Positions 34,289 through 46,894 are shown, counted from the first letter of the stretch. The stretch is 64,000 nt of DNA from [Phialemoniopsis] sp. UDSM-2020 (GCA_018873225.1 JAEILZ010000002.1:2542001-2606000); one strand, 5' to 3'. A program made the numbers and translations. The notes: a model not told the origin generated them from the sequence alone.

Positions 34289-35600
34289 ATGGGAGCCGGT
34301 CCTTCCAAGTAAGTCTATCAGGTGAAACTTTGCCGATGGGCCTCCGTTGACATATATCACAGGCCACCTCCGCCGCCTCGCGTGGCCAAGAAGCTCGCTG
34401 GGACCACCATTCAGATCCAGTATCTCCCACCACTCATCCAGGCCCGGACGAGGGAGGCCATCCTCGGCGTCGTGCTCGCCCGGAATCTCTTCCTCTCAGA
34501 TGAGACCAAGGTCTCGACTTCATCAGCCATCGCCGAGACTCACGACAAGCTCACTGCATCTATCGCCAAGGCACACCACGATGGCAGTTTCAGGGATTAC
34601 CTCGTGTTACTCGTGGAAAAGAGTATGTTTGGCCTCTGCACCAGGTCCGGTGTAGTCCCAGTGCCGCTGTTGGAACTGGCGCGCATGGTGAATCCTTTCC
34701 TCGACCGGAGCAAAGACGCCGCAGGCCCGTCTGATCTTTCCGTTCTGCAGCCCCTTACGAACGGGCAGAATGGCACACTTCAACAGACCTCGCCATACCC
34801 AACGACTTTCCGGGTATCAGATCTGGAGCTCGTCACAGGCGAGGAGAAAGACCTGCTAGTTCTCCTGTACTACACCCACGACATTGATGGCTGCGCTGAT
34901 GAGGCCATCGACTTCATCAGCACCATCGCAGACAGGGGCCTGAAGGAGGACACCCTCGCTCGCAGGAAAGAAGCGTTTTCAGAGACCGAGGTAAGTCTAT
35001 CATAACTGACAAATCAACACGCATCACAGTTGCTCACAACTCCAAAAGATCTACACATTCTGGATCATGTCCTACATCACAAGCTACCTCGCCAGCCACA
35101 CCTCCACCCCTTCCCCTTCCCCCGATGCCACCACGCCAGCCCCGCAGCTCAAGCTCGCCCCCAAGGCCGCCGACCAGCTGCAGGCCGAGTCGTCCGCGCA
35201 GGTCAACCGCCTCCTGACCATCTGCGACATGCTCCTCGCCGAGCACCGCCTCGACCAGATCTGCTTCCTGCTGCAGCTCCTGCGCAGCGCGCCAGCGCAA
35301 AAGGGCCAGTCGGGGCCCGTCCCGCTGCGGGTGCGCGCGCTGGCCCGGCAGATGAAGAAGAAGAAGAACAGCGACGGGCGCGACGTCCAGGGGTGGCACG
35401 TCCGGTGCGCCGACTCGCTGGCCGGCGGGCTGAGGCAGGCGCGGGAGGAGGCGAAGGACCGGTGGGGGTGGAGGGCTGGCGCCAGGGTGTGCATCGAGAT
35501 TGGGAGTTTTGTTGTCGGGGTAGGAGGAGTAAGAGGCGGTGGAGGCGGTGGTAGTGGTGGTGGGCAGGTGTATGAGATGGGGAGGTTGAAGAAGGACTGA
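34289..35600 (+). CDS. Predicted N-myristoylated protein of unknown function
   Basis: Three exons: 34289-34308 (20 nt), 34363-34990 and 35049-35600, about 399 aa. The tiny first exon encodes MGAGPSK (Lys completed in exon 2), which fits an N-myristoylation signal: Gly2, small residue at 6 and Lys7. Without this exon the next frame has no good ATG. The body begins with IQIQYLPPLIQARTREAIL and is mostly helical; a later part reads IYTFWIMSYITSYLASH. A Ser/Pro/Thr linker and a Gly-rich C-terminal tail are present. I recognise no catalytic motif and no named family. Membrane attachment through lipid is inferred from the N-terminus only. Confidence 0.75.
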
Positions 35601-37036
35601 CATACGGAAGGGGGATTTTGGAAGGCTGGTCTTGACGAATTATGACGGATATCTGCGACTGCGTTATCATGTACTTACTCTCCGACAACAGGATTCTGTA
35701 ACGAATGTGCTTCTATGCTGCTGGTAGGCTTCTCCTCGCGAAGATGTTCTGTGTAAGGCTTCCCACTTTCACAGACGGGACAAGGGGTTGCAGGCCGCTA
35801 CACAGCAAATCCAGGGATGGCTGTCTGATTCGAACCATGGTGAGCAGCGGTATGCCACAGCAACCTCCAGCCCGAGGTTGGAAACCCGGTATGGGAATGT
35901 CGCTGGATGATCAGGAGCAGCGACTGGTTGGCCAAGACTTTGCTCATCGTCTTTCTACTACGAAGTATATAAGTGTGCAAGTTTTCCGTCCAAGGGGATT
36001 GCCTGTACGACCACACGGCATAGCTGCGAGGGAGACAGCCCTGGAGGTTTGTCTCAGCGGTCACTCCCGCTGATCCCGCAGCACTACCACCCCCAGAAAT
36101 CTCCCCCGCCATTTACGTGAACACCACCTAAAAACCATGGATGTTTCAGCAGGAGGCCAGCATGCTCCCTTAAAACAGCCCGCCCGTCCTCCGCCATCAT
36201 TCTAGAAACATGACGCATTTGTCAAAGATTGCCGTTCGTTCGAGATGGATGGACGCCGATCCCGTGCCAGCCCCAGTGTGAAAGCTTGTGTTACCCCGAC
36301 AGCCCTCTTCAAGTCCAGCGAGACTCCGAAAGGTGCCTCTCACTGGCATTGACCTCATCCCTATCGTGCGACGATGCGAGATCGTGAGCGCGACCCTCCA
36401 GGGCCTGCAAACCATGTGGGCGCATGAATGACCGCCTCAAATTGCGGCAGCTGTCCAGCATCTACGAGAAAAACATTGCATCGATGGGGCCTTTCTCACT
36501 GTTGCGGTCTTAGTCACACGATGAGGGTCAAGCTTGGAGCTACATTTCGACTGTTCTCCATAACCTTCAAAATGACAAGCAAATAATCAAGCTCAATGCA
36601 GGCGCAGATCTCCCCACGCATGGGGCTACAGGTCATTTTGTGACGCGCCTTGGGCCAGACGCCGAGGAATGCGCACCAACCCGTTCGACGTTTGACCAGC
36701 GACTCGGGAGGAATGGACGGAGATTCAGGAGCAACACCGGCACCCGCAGCCAGCGCTGGAATGCTGGCGCAACCCGACGGAGTTCCCAGCCAAGGCCAAA
36801 ACAACAAAAAGGCAGGCCGGGCGCCACCATTTGTCTTCCCGCCCATGCGGAGTGTGTGTGTGCGGCCTGGTCGAGCGGGCAGGCAAAGAAGGGAATTGAT
36901 ATAAGCTTAAACAGCTTTCTGCGCTCTCAGACACGGAAGAGGTGGTGATCGCCCGTATGGGAGAGACTCGATCGCCTCCTTGTGTAACTCCCTTTTGCTG
37001 CTCGAGGGCATCATCACCAACAAAATCACCACAGCG
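35601..37036. other. Intergenic, 1.4 kb
   Basis: Between the myristoylated-type gene and the MFSD5-like gene, both plus. It holds the 17-mer AACACCACCTAAAAACC near 36120, which recurs near 60942. No gene is supported; frames overlap on both strands. Confidence 0.5.
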
Positions 37037-38902
37037 ATGAGGCTCGACATGTACTGGACCGCGCTGGTCCTGCTATTACCTACGGTGGTGGTTCTGACGG
37101 GGCGGAATCTGCTGCTGAGGCCATTTCACAAATTCACGAGGAAGCTACGGTGGCGCGGGCAGAACGAGGAGCAGGAGGAGGTCGTGTGCTGCAATGAGAA
37201 GGATGAGGAGGCGAGCCGGTTTCGCCGGATATTTCTGCAGGTCTACCTGCTGGTGATGGGCTCCGAATGGCTTCAGGTATGCATCCAATGCTGACATTTT
37301 GCCGCTGGCTAGGGCGCTGACCATGTGAATAGGGGCCGTACATGTACACCCTCCTCCGCGACGAAAAGGGCCTCGACGAGTCGACGGTCGCCTGGCTCTA
37401 CGCCACAAACTACATCGCCGCGGCCGTGTCGGCCCTAGGCGTCGGCTTCCTCGCGGACCGCTTCGGGCGGCGCCTGGCCTGCCTCGGCTTCTGCGTCATC
37501 CACTCGGTCGCCTGCCTGACGGTCCTGTCGTCGAGCCTGCCCGTCATCGTCGTCGGCCGCGTGCTCTCGGGCGTCGGCCTGACCCTGCTGTGGACCGTGT
37601 TCGAGAGCTGGATGGTCACCGAGTTCAACGCGCGGGGCCTGCACGCGAGCTCCATCTCGCTGACGACCATGTTTGGCGTCATGACGACGAGCAACTGCAT
37701 GTGCGCGATTCTCGGCGGCGTGCTGGGCCACTGCCTGGTTCTTGCGCTGCGGTCAAGGACGAACCCGTTTGTGCTGGGAATTGTACGGGAAAACCTAGTT
37801 CGCAACTTGGTTGAGATGGTGCTAATTGCTTTTTGATAATCAGGCCTTGGAGTTCGTAGCTGTCTATCTTATGTTCCGGGACTGGGTAAGTCGACCCCTC
37901 GATATGGTCATTCTCGACTTGTACTAATTATTTAACAGAATGAGAACTATGGTACCAAGCAAGCGAGCACCGATGAGGAGGAGGTCCTGGAAGTTAAGGA
38001 GGAGTCCAAGGAGGGCGCCTTTGGAGGTGAGTTCTTTGCCCCTATCCAGCCGCGACCATCTTGTCAGGACTAACTGACAGCAATAGACATCCGCGTGTGG
38101 ATGCTCAGCTTCATCACCTGCTTTTTCGAGGGCGCCAACTTTCTCATCCTCTACTTCTGGCCCGGCATGCTGCAGGACGCGCACAAGCGCGCCCTCCTCG
38201 AGGCAGGCGGCTCCGGCGACGACGACGACAGCAATAGCGAGGTGCCCTACGGCGTCGTCTTCGCCTCCTTCATGGCGACCATGATCCTCGGCGCCCTGAC
38301 CTTCAACACCATCGCCCAGAAGGCTGACAGCGGCAGCGACGGCGCTTTCGTCAACCGCCTGCGCCGCCTCATCGCGCCGTACCAGCTCTTCGCATTCGCA
38401 ATTCTGGTTGCCTCGGGCAGCCTGTTCCTCCTGGGGACGTTGCGCTCCGAGCTCGGTATTTTCCTGTCGTTTCACCTCTACGAGCTGTGCAACGGCGTCT
38501 ACGTGCCTAGCATCGCGTACCAGCGCGGCATCATTGTCGATGAGAGCCGTCGCACAGGCCTCTACGGACTCATGAAAATTCCGCTCTTTGTCTTTGTCAT
38601 TTTGTCGCTGAACCTGTCAGCAGCCGGTACGTTCTTCATCCCTCGGAACAACTAAATTTGTGAAATGTCGGGGTGTGACTGACTGTTGTGAATAATTAGA
38701 CGACCGAAAACGCAGGATTGCTCTGCTCGTCGCTGGCGGCACTCTGCTGCTCGCTTCCGTCTGCGCTGCGATGCTCAGGACGGAGCCACAGGCCGAGGAG
38801 AAGGTCGTGGACGGGGTCGAGTTTGTCCAGATTGGGTTTGATGAGAAATTAGACGATTGTTCTGACGAGAGTATTGATGAATCTACCGACGACGACGAGT
38901 AA
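37037..38902 (+). CDS. MFS molybdate-anion transporter type (MFSD5/MFS_5)
   Basis: Six exons: 37037-37276, 37333-37782, 37844-37885 (42 nt), 37939-38026, 38087-38626 and 38700-38902, about 520 aa. The first helix (MYWTALVLLLPTVVVL) is followed by a charged loop and the family motif VMGSEWLQGPYMYTLL across the first intron. LADRFGRRLACLGFC is the MFS loop 2-3 signature. ALEFVAVYLMFRDW is encoded by the 42-nt exon, and WMLSFITCFFEGANFLILYFWPGML opens the second half, typical of this family. The C-terminus ends in an acidic tail. The family includes the eukaryotic molybdate transporter MOT2; molybdate uptake is inferred by homology. The ATG at 37037 is preferred over an upstream alternative because it begins the first helix. 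Confidence 0.88.
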
Positions 38903-39142
38903 CGGGGCATGGTTTCAACTACAGTCAAGACTTTTCTTTTCACATGATCTCGAAGGCGTTCATCTTGAGGGAGGCATCAGCGAGATAGAATAGAAGCGTT
39001 GCACATTTTTTTTCTTTTGCATTTTCGCACAGAAAACATATCTCATTGTAATGGTATCTTCAAGACTTAGGCACAGCATACCGCAGCTCTAGATTTCTTC
39101 TCTCCCGCATATGGCACATCGCCAAGCATTTAGTCAATTCAA

Positions 39143-40605
39143 TCAATCATCCGATAACTCCTCGTCCTCTTCATCTTCCCAATCTCCAGCGTCCTCCTTT
39201 GCCTCGTTCAGTTGCATCTCCGCGTCGCCCTCGAGGCCCTCGCTATCCCACGCCTCGTAGTCGTCGCTGTCCATATCGTCGATGTCCATCTCGTCCTCGT
39301 CATCATCCTCACCCGCGGCGCTCTTGGCTGCCGCCTTGGCCTTGAGTTTCTTCTCCACGTTATCCTTTTGCTCCTTCCTGCGCGCCTCCTTCTCTTTCCT
39401 CCTCTTATCCCACTTCTGCTCCAGCTCGCGGATCTCCTCTTGCGACTTGTGCAGGTACTCGTGCCACATGACCTTGCCAGAGCACAGGCCCTCCTCGACC
39501 TTTGTCATCCGCAGGCGCATCCGGGGGCCTAGCTCGACGAGCTTCACTGCTCGCCGCTCGACATTGTCTTCGGCGTCGACCTGCTTTGAGCCTCCCTCTT
39601 CGTCGGCAGCCGCCAGGGCAGCGGCTCTCGCCTTTGCGCTCATCGTTTTCCTCGGCGCAGTCTCGAGAATCTCTACTTCGGCATCGGTCTCGGCCTCGCT
39701 GCCGCTGGTGCCGCCGTCCGTCATGTAGCCTTCGCCATCCTCGCCGCCAATCATGTAATCGGCAATATCCTGCAGCTTGCCCAGGTTGGGGAGGCCGCCC
39801 TTCTTGCCCTTCTTGGAGTGGAGCAGCTTCTCCGCAGCGTTCAGCCTCTTCAAAGGTTTTGATATACCAGTCGTCTTTGTGGTGATAGCATAGTGTCTGA
39901 AGTTGAGGATGAATGATCCGTCATCGTCCTCTGATTGCTCGCGGTTCAGCAGGAGGACTCTGCGGATCGACTTGAGGGGTGTCCGCTGTGGGTTGATGGG
40001 CGGGAAGAGGGACTGGAAGACTGTGGTTGTCAAGGACTCGAGATGCTTTGGCACTTTTGATGATGAATCGCCAGTGCTGGAAAAGTTGTTCATGACGAGC
40101 TACAAAAGAGTCAGTCAGTGCCTCCACAATGCCGCAGATGAACGGATGAGAAGCTACATACCAGAGGAGGGTTGAGATACTCCTTGCCTCCACCCTTGGG
40201 ATGCCTCTGAGCTTTCCTCACATCCCTACCCAGCGAGTACTTCTCCACGCGGAAGTTGAGCGTGGGACCGCGAGGGGTCAGCGCTATCCTGAGGTTGGTG
40301 TTGCCAGACTCTGACCGCGAGAACAGCAGCAGGTGTGTGACGCCGAGCGGACCGCACATCGTGACGTAGTCTCGCAGTCTGTTGGCCCTCCTCTCCTTCA
40401 ACCGGCTCGCAGTCGAGGGCTCCATCACGCGCCGCACGTCGGTGGCCAATTGACTGATGCTCGTGCCGACCTCGCCAGCGCCGATGCGGATGACCATGCT
40501 CTTGGGGTCACGAATCGAGGCATTGCCCGTGTTGATCGGCGTCGGAGCCTTGTTTGGGTTCTGCGCCCCAGCGTGGGTGCGCTTCTTGGTCCTTTTTTTC
40601 GCCAT
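39143..40605 (-). CDS. SSF1: Ribosome biogenesis protein SSF1/Peter Pan, Brix domain
   Basis: Two exons on the minus strand, 40605-40162 and 40099-39143, about 466 aa. The N-terminus MAKKRTKKRTHAG is basic. The Brix domain starts near residue 35 (PKSMVIRIG) and includes LRDYVTMCGPLGVTHLLLFSRS, RGPTLNFRVEKYSL and, after the intron, PPINPQRTPLKSIRRVLLLN and HYAITTKT. The C-terminal half is charged, with a long Lys/Arg/Glu helix (KWDKRRKEKEARRKEQ) and an acidic end. SSF proteins assemble early 60S pre-ribosomes in the nucleolus, and the length and order match. It is divergent from RRP3 by 320 bp. Confidence 0.94.
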
Positions 40606-40925
40606 GGTTGTGTGTCGTGTGAAATATCTGGTATAATTCGTTCAGAGGTAGAAAGGCAGGGCCGTAAATTCTCACAAGAACGCTTCAGTCCAGGCTTGCA
40701 AACCAGCTACGAAAAAAATTACAGTGGAGCAATTGGCGATAAGATAGAGTTTGCTTGGGGGAGGCGGGGAGACCTGCGATAAGGATAAGGCAGCATGGGC
40801 GCTGCAGGCCCACTAAAAAGTTTGTGGCATCGACATAAACCATTGAACTTGGAGAACCGCCGGACCAAACGTTGTCTTTGACCAGGTCGCAACTTGCTCA
40901 AAATCCAGCAATATAGTCATTCAAT
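40606..40925. promoter_or_regulatory. Bidirectional promoter between SSF1 and RRP3
   Basis: 320 bp between two divergent start codons, serving two nucleolar ribosome-assembly genes. No classic motif could be confirmed by eye, but the short distance and shared function suggest co-regulation. Confidence 0.6.
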
Positions 40926-42575
40926 ATGGCGCCCTCCAAGACATCATCAAAGATGCCTTCGAATAAGCGGAAAGCCCTTCATGCCACCAGCATGACTGGC
41001 CCATCGAAGATACAGAAGACGGCCGCGCCTCGGCGTCCCATCGCAAAAGAACCTTCGCCTGCCTCCGCCTCTGCTAGCGACTCCGAGCCCGAGGAAGATG
41101 TTGAGGATGCCTCCGAAGACGAGGAGGAGGATTCAGAAGAAGAAGTAGAGAACGGGCGGGAGTCTAACGAGGGCAACGAGGAGGGCGAGGGCGAGGCAAA
41201 CCAAGAAGCACCCAAGACCTTCAAGGATCTCGTAAGTTTTCCTTCCTTCTGCCCATGAACTTCAAGTACATAGATATGTGCTGACTGTGACTTCCTCTAG
41301 GGCGTGAACGATGCTCTCTGCGACGCTTGTACGACCCTCAAATATACGAAAGCTACCCCGATCCAAGCCAAGTCAATTCCTGTTGCTCTGGAGGGCCGAG
41401 ATATCATCGGTCTTGCGGAGACAGGAAGTGGTAAAACGCTTGCTTTTGCTCTCCCCATACTTCAAGCCCTGCTTGAGAAGCCCCAGCCCTATTTCGGCCT
41501 CGTCATGGCCCCGACTCGTGAGCTTGCCGCCCAGATTGGGGAGGTGTTCGATGCGCTGGGAGCTTTTATCTCTCTACGGTGTGCTGTCATTGTCGGTGGT
41601 TTGGATATGGTCTCACAGTCGATTGCGTTGGGCAAAAAGCCTCACATCATTGTTGCTACTCCTGGCCGGTTGCTGGATCATCTGGAGAAGACCAAAGGGT
41701 TCTCCCTACGGAACCTGAAATACCTGGTCATGGACGAGGCCGACCGGCTGCTGGACCTCGACTTCGGCCCCATCCTGGACAAGATGCTCAAATTCATCCC
41801 CCGCGAGCGTCGCACGTACCTCTTCTCGGCTACTATGAGCTCAAAGGTTGAGAGTTTGCAGCGAGCAAGTTTGCGCGATCCGGTGCGCGTTAGCGTCAGT
41901 TCGAGCAAGTATCAGACGGTCTCAACCCTAAAGCAGTCCTACCTCTTCATCCCTCTCCTCCACAAAGATGTGTACCTCATCTATCTTCTCAACGAGTTCT
42001 TTGGCAAGTCAACAGTCATATTCGCCCGGACCGTCTTTGAGACGCAGCGCATTGCCATCCTACTACGCTTCCTCGGCTTTGGCGCCATCCCGCTGCACGG
42101 CCAGCTGTCCCAGACGGCTCGACTTGGAGCCTTGAACAAGTTCAGGGCCGGATCACGAGACATTCTCGTTGCCACAGATGTGGCAGCCCGTGGTCTGGAT
42201 ATCCCAAAAGTGGATGTGGTTCTCAACTTTGATCTACCCCAAGACAGCAAGACGTACGTGCACAGAGTCGGTCGAACTGCTCGAGCTGGTAAATCGGGAC
42301 TCGCGGTCAGCATGGTGACGCAGTACGACGTGGAGATCTTCAAGCGGATTGAGCATGCCCTAGGCAAGGAGCTGCCAGCGTACAAGGCCGACAAAGAGGA
42401 GGTCATGGTCTTCAAGCAGCGCGTGAGCGAGGCCCAAAGGCACGCGCGTGTCGAGATCAAGGAAATGATGGAGAACAGGGGTAAGAAGGGAGCTACGCTC
42501 AGGGGCCGGAGGGACGGCGGCAAGGGCAAGGGCTCCTCGAGGAGAGCCGACAACATGGATGCTGACGAGGGTTAA
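40926..42575 (+). CDS. RRP3: ATP-dependent rRNA helicase RRP3
   Basis: Two exons, 40926-41231 and 41301-42575, 526 aa. After an acidic, Ser/Glu-rich N-terminus comes [26 protein letters not shown], containing the Q motif. All DEAD-box motifs are visible: AETGSGKT (motif I), [18 protein letters not shown] (a DEAD box), [26 protein letters not shown] and [10 protein letters not shown]. The C-terminus is Gly/Lys/Arg-rich. Length, order and the LLDLDFG variant after the DEAD motif fit Rrp3, needed for 18S rRNA maturation. The 69-nt intron at 41232-41300 keeps frame between Leu and Gly. Confidence 0.95.
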
Positions 42576-44743
42576 GTCCCCCAATGCACGCACTTTGCTA
42601 GGTTTCATGGAGTAAGGGTCGAGGACGCCAAAAGGTACTACTGGGAAAGCGATAGTCAATTCAATACATTCAATTCGATAGCTCTAAGATTTGTTCCAGA
42701 TCCGGCCAATATTAATGACTGACAACAATGCACTTGTCCTACCTGTTTCGTCAGGAGGAAGGTGACGGAGAGTGGCTGAAATCCATGTCCAGGATCAGGT
42801 AGCTCTGAGACTGTCGCACTCTGCCAGCTTAAGCGAAGCAATGTAAGAGTAGGAGGGAGAAACCATCGAAATGGGCTCCTATTGGATTATTTGACCGCCT
42901 AACATCTCTAACGAGCGAGGTTCAGAGTAGCACACTGGCGAATAGCATCGGAGCAAAACCATGGTCAATATCGCTACCCACGGTTTCTTATCTCGATTTC
43001 CTGGCTGACGGGCTGTCAGGGCCTTTCTACCCCTCATCCTGGGGGGTTGATAGCACCGCACACGCGACCAAGCGCCTTATCTTCAGCTTGCTCAGCTCGT
43101 GCCTGTCAGCATCTGGTCAGTGAATAACTACGTACAGGGCAAGGGGTCCGGTCCCCTGAAGGGGCGAGAGACAGGCCCAGACCAGATTGTCTCGAAGCGG
43201 CGGGATACGGCGGCCCTCGAATCGTGGGCAACGACAAAAGAAGACATCGAAGCCGTCCTACTCGTCGCTTCTTCGGTCCTTTTCGATTAGTTGACAAGTC
43301 CCAAGAGATAAAGAAACGCCAAGGACGGACCAAGAGAGACAGGAAACCGCGGGGCCACCAGTGGACTCGCCCGCCGCCGTTGTCGATCGTGGCGCTACCC
43401 ACCTTTCTCACCTACCGTTTCGAGTACCGAGGCCAGTGGCAGGGGTCTTTGGCGCACTCCATTCGTCATGCGGAGTTGCTGGCCGCTCTGATATTTTCCG
43501 TGGCAGATCCTACGTTGTATGTCGATGGCTGGCAAGCTGGCTGCTTTCTCCCTTAAGCGCTCGTGCTCGATGAGGGACGAATGCCACTGCCTTCTCGAAA
43601 TGTTCGCTAGATGGCGACTCGACTGCTCAGTCTCTAACTTAGAACATCCCTTAGGCAAGGGCCGCTGGGGAGAGGGATCTAATCCTTCGACTTTGATCCG
43701 GCGTCAGGGACCCTTTTCTCGAACCCACCTTGCGCGGAGATGTGAGCAGATGTGGACAAATAGCGGATTATGGTAAGAATCGGCGCTTGAACCAGAGCGG
43801 TAGGTGAGCCTTCTTGCGGACTCGCCGTCTGCGAATCCAGTTGTCCGACATCAGTTTCCAGCCCTTGCTCCATCGTTGCATTCATCACGGGCCACCGCAT
43901 GGCCGCACTTTCTGTCCTAGCCAATCCGTTTCGAAGAAGCTTCTGTTCCACAAGGGCGGATCAGCTAGGGTGACCATGCTAAATGAACCGCCCCGGAGCT
44001 TGCCTCCCTCAGATTTTGACGTTGTTAGACGGGATAGTGTTTCTCGAAGCCCAGCGCTAGACTCTGTGCTTATCTTGCCCCCCGAAGCTTCTGCGGATTG
44101 GGCCGAGGAACGAAGCGTCCGTCGTACTTGGAAAAATAACCTTGCCCAAAGTCGTATGTGTGGCCCGAAGGTGGTGTGGCGGCTAAGAGCGGGCGGCGAG
44201 GGTACATCGAACACTCGTTATCAAAGACTAACCTCGTGCCGGGGCGCGCTCACACTGGCTGGGCAAGGGCATCCAAACATCATCAAGATACCCTTCCAAC
44301 TAGCTGACAGAGCTGTGATCTCCTTCCTCTTTCGGTTCAGCTCGAATCCCCCACAGGTGCCAGGCTTGCCGTCTTTTCCCCAGAACCAGACATCGATTAG
44401 CAATGGGAGCTCTCGATTTGTCGATACGTCCTCCGTGCTGATCGGCACCACATGCATGCACTGATGTCTTACAGGTTTGTCTGTCAGGTTGCGTAGGTGT
44501 GTGTGTGCCCTAGAAAAATTTAAAAAGGCCCGGACGGCTGTCTCCATGCACACGATGGCGATGTTGCTCTCGTGCTGGTGTTCTCCTGCCCTGTTGGCAT
44601 GATATCAACTTGCTCCCTTCCCTAGACCTCAACGTCTAGCTTTGCGCCGTGCTCGACGTGCGATTCTTCTAGCTGCCGGAGACGTGGTGTATCTAGCTGT
44701 CAGACTGACTTCTCGTCGCATACACGAGAAGATAATCGTCGTC
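42576..44743. other. Large intergenic region, 2.2 kb
   Basis: Between RRP3 and the nucleoside transporter gene, both plus. It contains a 216-codon frame at 43814-44464 without domain or signal, and a TATA-like AAATTTAAAAAGG at about 44516-44528, some 220 nt before the transporter ATG. A long 5' leader is likely. Confidence 0.5.
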
Positions 44744-46894
44744 ATGGCTCCCCACGATGAGAAGCAGGAGTCGCCTGTGTCGCCGTACGAATCGCCCGCC
44801 CAGACGCCTCTCTCTGGACACAATGCCTCTCCTCAGATCGGCGTTGAGCGCAATCCTGACCTGGCGCTCGACTACTCCCACGAGCACGCTCACACGCACC
44901 TTCACCACGGTGCGACCGCAGCCAAGGAGGCGGACAAGGACCATGAGATCATGTACTCGACAGGCACCACTGGGCGCCAGGGCGGCACGGATTTGCTGGA
45001 GCGCCCCGCGATAGAACCGCACAACCAGACCAAGGGAACTGGAAGACTGGGGGAAGAGAAGGATCTGGAGAATTCGTTCAGTAATGAAGAGAGCGGTAAT
45101 GTTGGGTCAATCCGCCGTCGCAAAGGCGAGAAGGAGTCCTGGATTGGGTACTACTACCGCCGCTTTCGGATCTTCGTTCACCTCTTCATCTGGGGTGTGT
45201 GGACCGCGTAAGTTTCTGACGATTGTTCCCTCCCTGATACCTGGATATCCAGTGTTCTCTGCTTCGGAGCCTTGTGGTTACGATTGGGTGCTGAATCTTT
45301 GTCGTAGATGGTGGATCTTCGGTCTCGTTTTTCATCGCTCTGACAATTATGGCTGGCTGAAGCCGTTCCTACTGTGGCTCGCCATCACGCTCCGCATTAT
45401 CACACTTTGGCTCCCAGTGTCATATGTGATGCGGCCAGTCAAGTTCGTCTGGAAGAACACCGCGACTCGAGCCCACGACAGGATCCCTCCCCGTTTCCGC
45501 AAACCTCTGGCTGCCGTCGTCGCAATCGGCGTCTACCTGATTGGGTCTTTCGTGCCCGAAGAGACCGGCGATAACACCCGCGCCAATCGGGCCATTTCTA
45601 TCTTTGGCCTCCTGGTGATGATCTTCCTCCTCTGGGCTACGTCGCGCAACCGAAGCAAGATCGCCTGGCACACTGTCATTGGCGGTATGCTGACGCAGTT
45701 CATCGTCGCCGTCTTCGTCCTGCGCACCAAGGCAGGGTACGACATCTTCGAGTTCATCTCCTTCCTGGCTCGCACGCTGTTGAGCTTCGCCAACGAGGGT
45801 GTCATCTTCCTGACCGATGACAGCGTTCCGAAATTGCCATGGTTTTTTACCGGAGTGATTCCCGCAATTATCTTCTTCGTTTCCCTAGTCCAGCTCCTTT
45901 ACCACATCGGTCTGCTGCAGTGGTTCATCGGCAAGTTTGCGGTCTTCTTTTTTTGGTCGCTGCGTGTGTCGGGAGCCGAGGCCGTCGTCGCTGCGGCGAC
46001 CCCTTTCATCGGTCAGGGCGAGTCGGCCATGCTCATCCGCCCGTTCGTGCCCCATCTTACCCTCGCTGAGCTGCATCAAATCATGACCTGCGGTTTTGCA
46101 ACCATTGCGGGATCGGTGCTTGTCGCCTATATCGGTATGGGCCTCAACCCGCAGGCCCTCGTCTCGTCCTGTATCATGTCCATCCCGGCTTCGCTGGCCG
46201 TGTCCAAGTTGCGCTACCCCGAGACGGAAGAGACCTTGACCTCGGGCCGTGTCGTTATCCCAGATGACGAGGAGCACCGCGCAGCTAATGCTCTGCATGC
46301 GTTCGCCAATGGCGCTTGGCTAGGCATCAAGATCGCGGGCATGATTCTTGCCACCCTCCTCTGTATCATCGCATTCGTCGGACTGGTCAACGCTTTCCTG
46401 ACTTGGTGGGGACATTACTGGAACATCTCGACCCCGGACCTGACCCTGCAGCTCATCCTGGGCTACCTCCTGTATCCCGTTGCATGGCTTCTTGGTGTGC
46501 CCAAAAAGGACCTCCTATCTGTTGGGCAGCTGATTGGATGGAAAGGTAAGGCAGTCAAACCACCCCCTGAGATCGGGATAAAGGTTGCTGATGGAAGGCA
46601 GTGATTGTAAACGAGTACAAGGCTTTTAATTTGCTCGTGACAGAGAAGCCTTATACCGAGATGGCTGCACGATCAAAGATCATTGCCACCTACGCCGCCT
46701 GTGGCTTTGGTAATATCGGCTCGTTGGGCACCCAGATCGGCGTGTTGTCGCAGATTGCCCCGGGTCGCGCCGGCGATGTCTCCCGGCTCGCTGTTTCAGC
46801 CCTCTTCTGTGGTGTTTTGTCGACCTTGACATCGGCCAGTGTTGCCGGTATGTTGTATACAGATGGCATGGGACCAGCACAGACTGCTGTTTGA
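44744..46894 (+). CDS. Concentrative nucleoside transporter (CNT family)
   Basis: Three exons: 44744-45207, 45308-46545 and 46602-46894, 664 aa. The cytosolic N-terminal about 150 residues are polar and include a histidine-rich stretch (DYSHEHAHTHLHHGA) before the first membrane helix (FRIFVHLFIWGVWTAWWIFGLVF). The core carries the CNT signature TPFIGQGESAMLIRPFV and the gate-domain sequence EVILF-like segments; exon 3 has TYAACGFGNIGSLGTQIG, a conserved C-terminal motif. CNTs import nucleosides with cations. I see about ten to twelve hydrophobic segments. The GTAAGT and GTAAGG introns both restore frame. Convergent with the HET-ankyrin gene. Confidence 0.92.

Noticed and set aside
35034..35603. 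189-codon frame antisense to the myristoylated-type protein
   Set aside because: Low-complexity Pro/Gly/Leu/Arg shadow of a GC-rich exon; the plus strand has consistent splice sites and start.
35820..35860. GATTCGAACC resembling a tRNA T-arm on the minus strand
   Set aside because: The bases flanking the loop do not pair as a T-stem and no A-box or acceptor stem could be found.
43814..44464. 216-codon plus-strand frame upstream of the nucleoside transporter
   Set aside because: No recognisable domain, signal or homologous motif, and a competing antisense frame overlaps it; more likely promoter or leader DNA.
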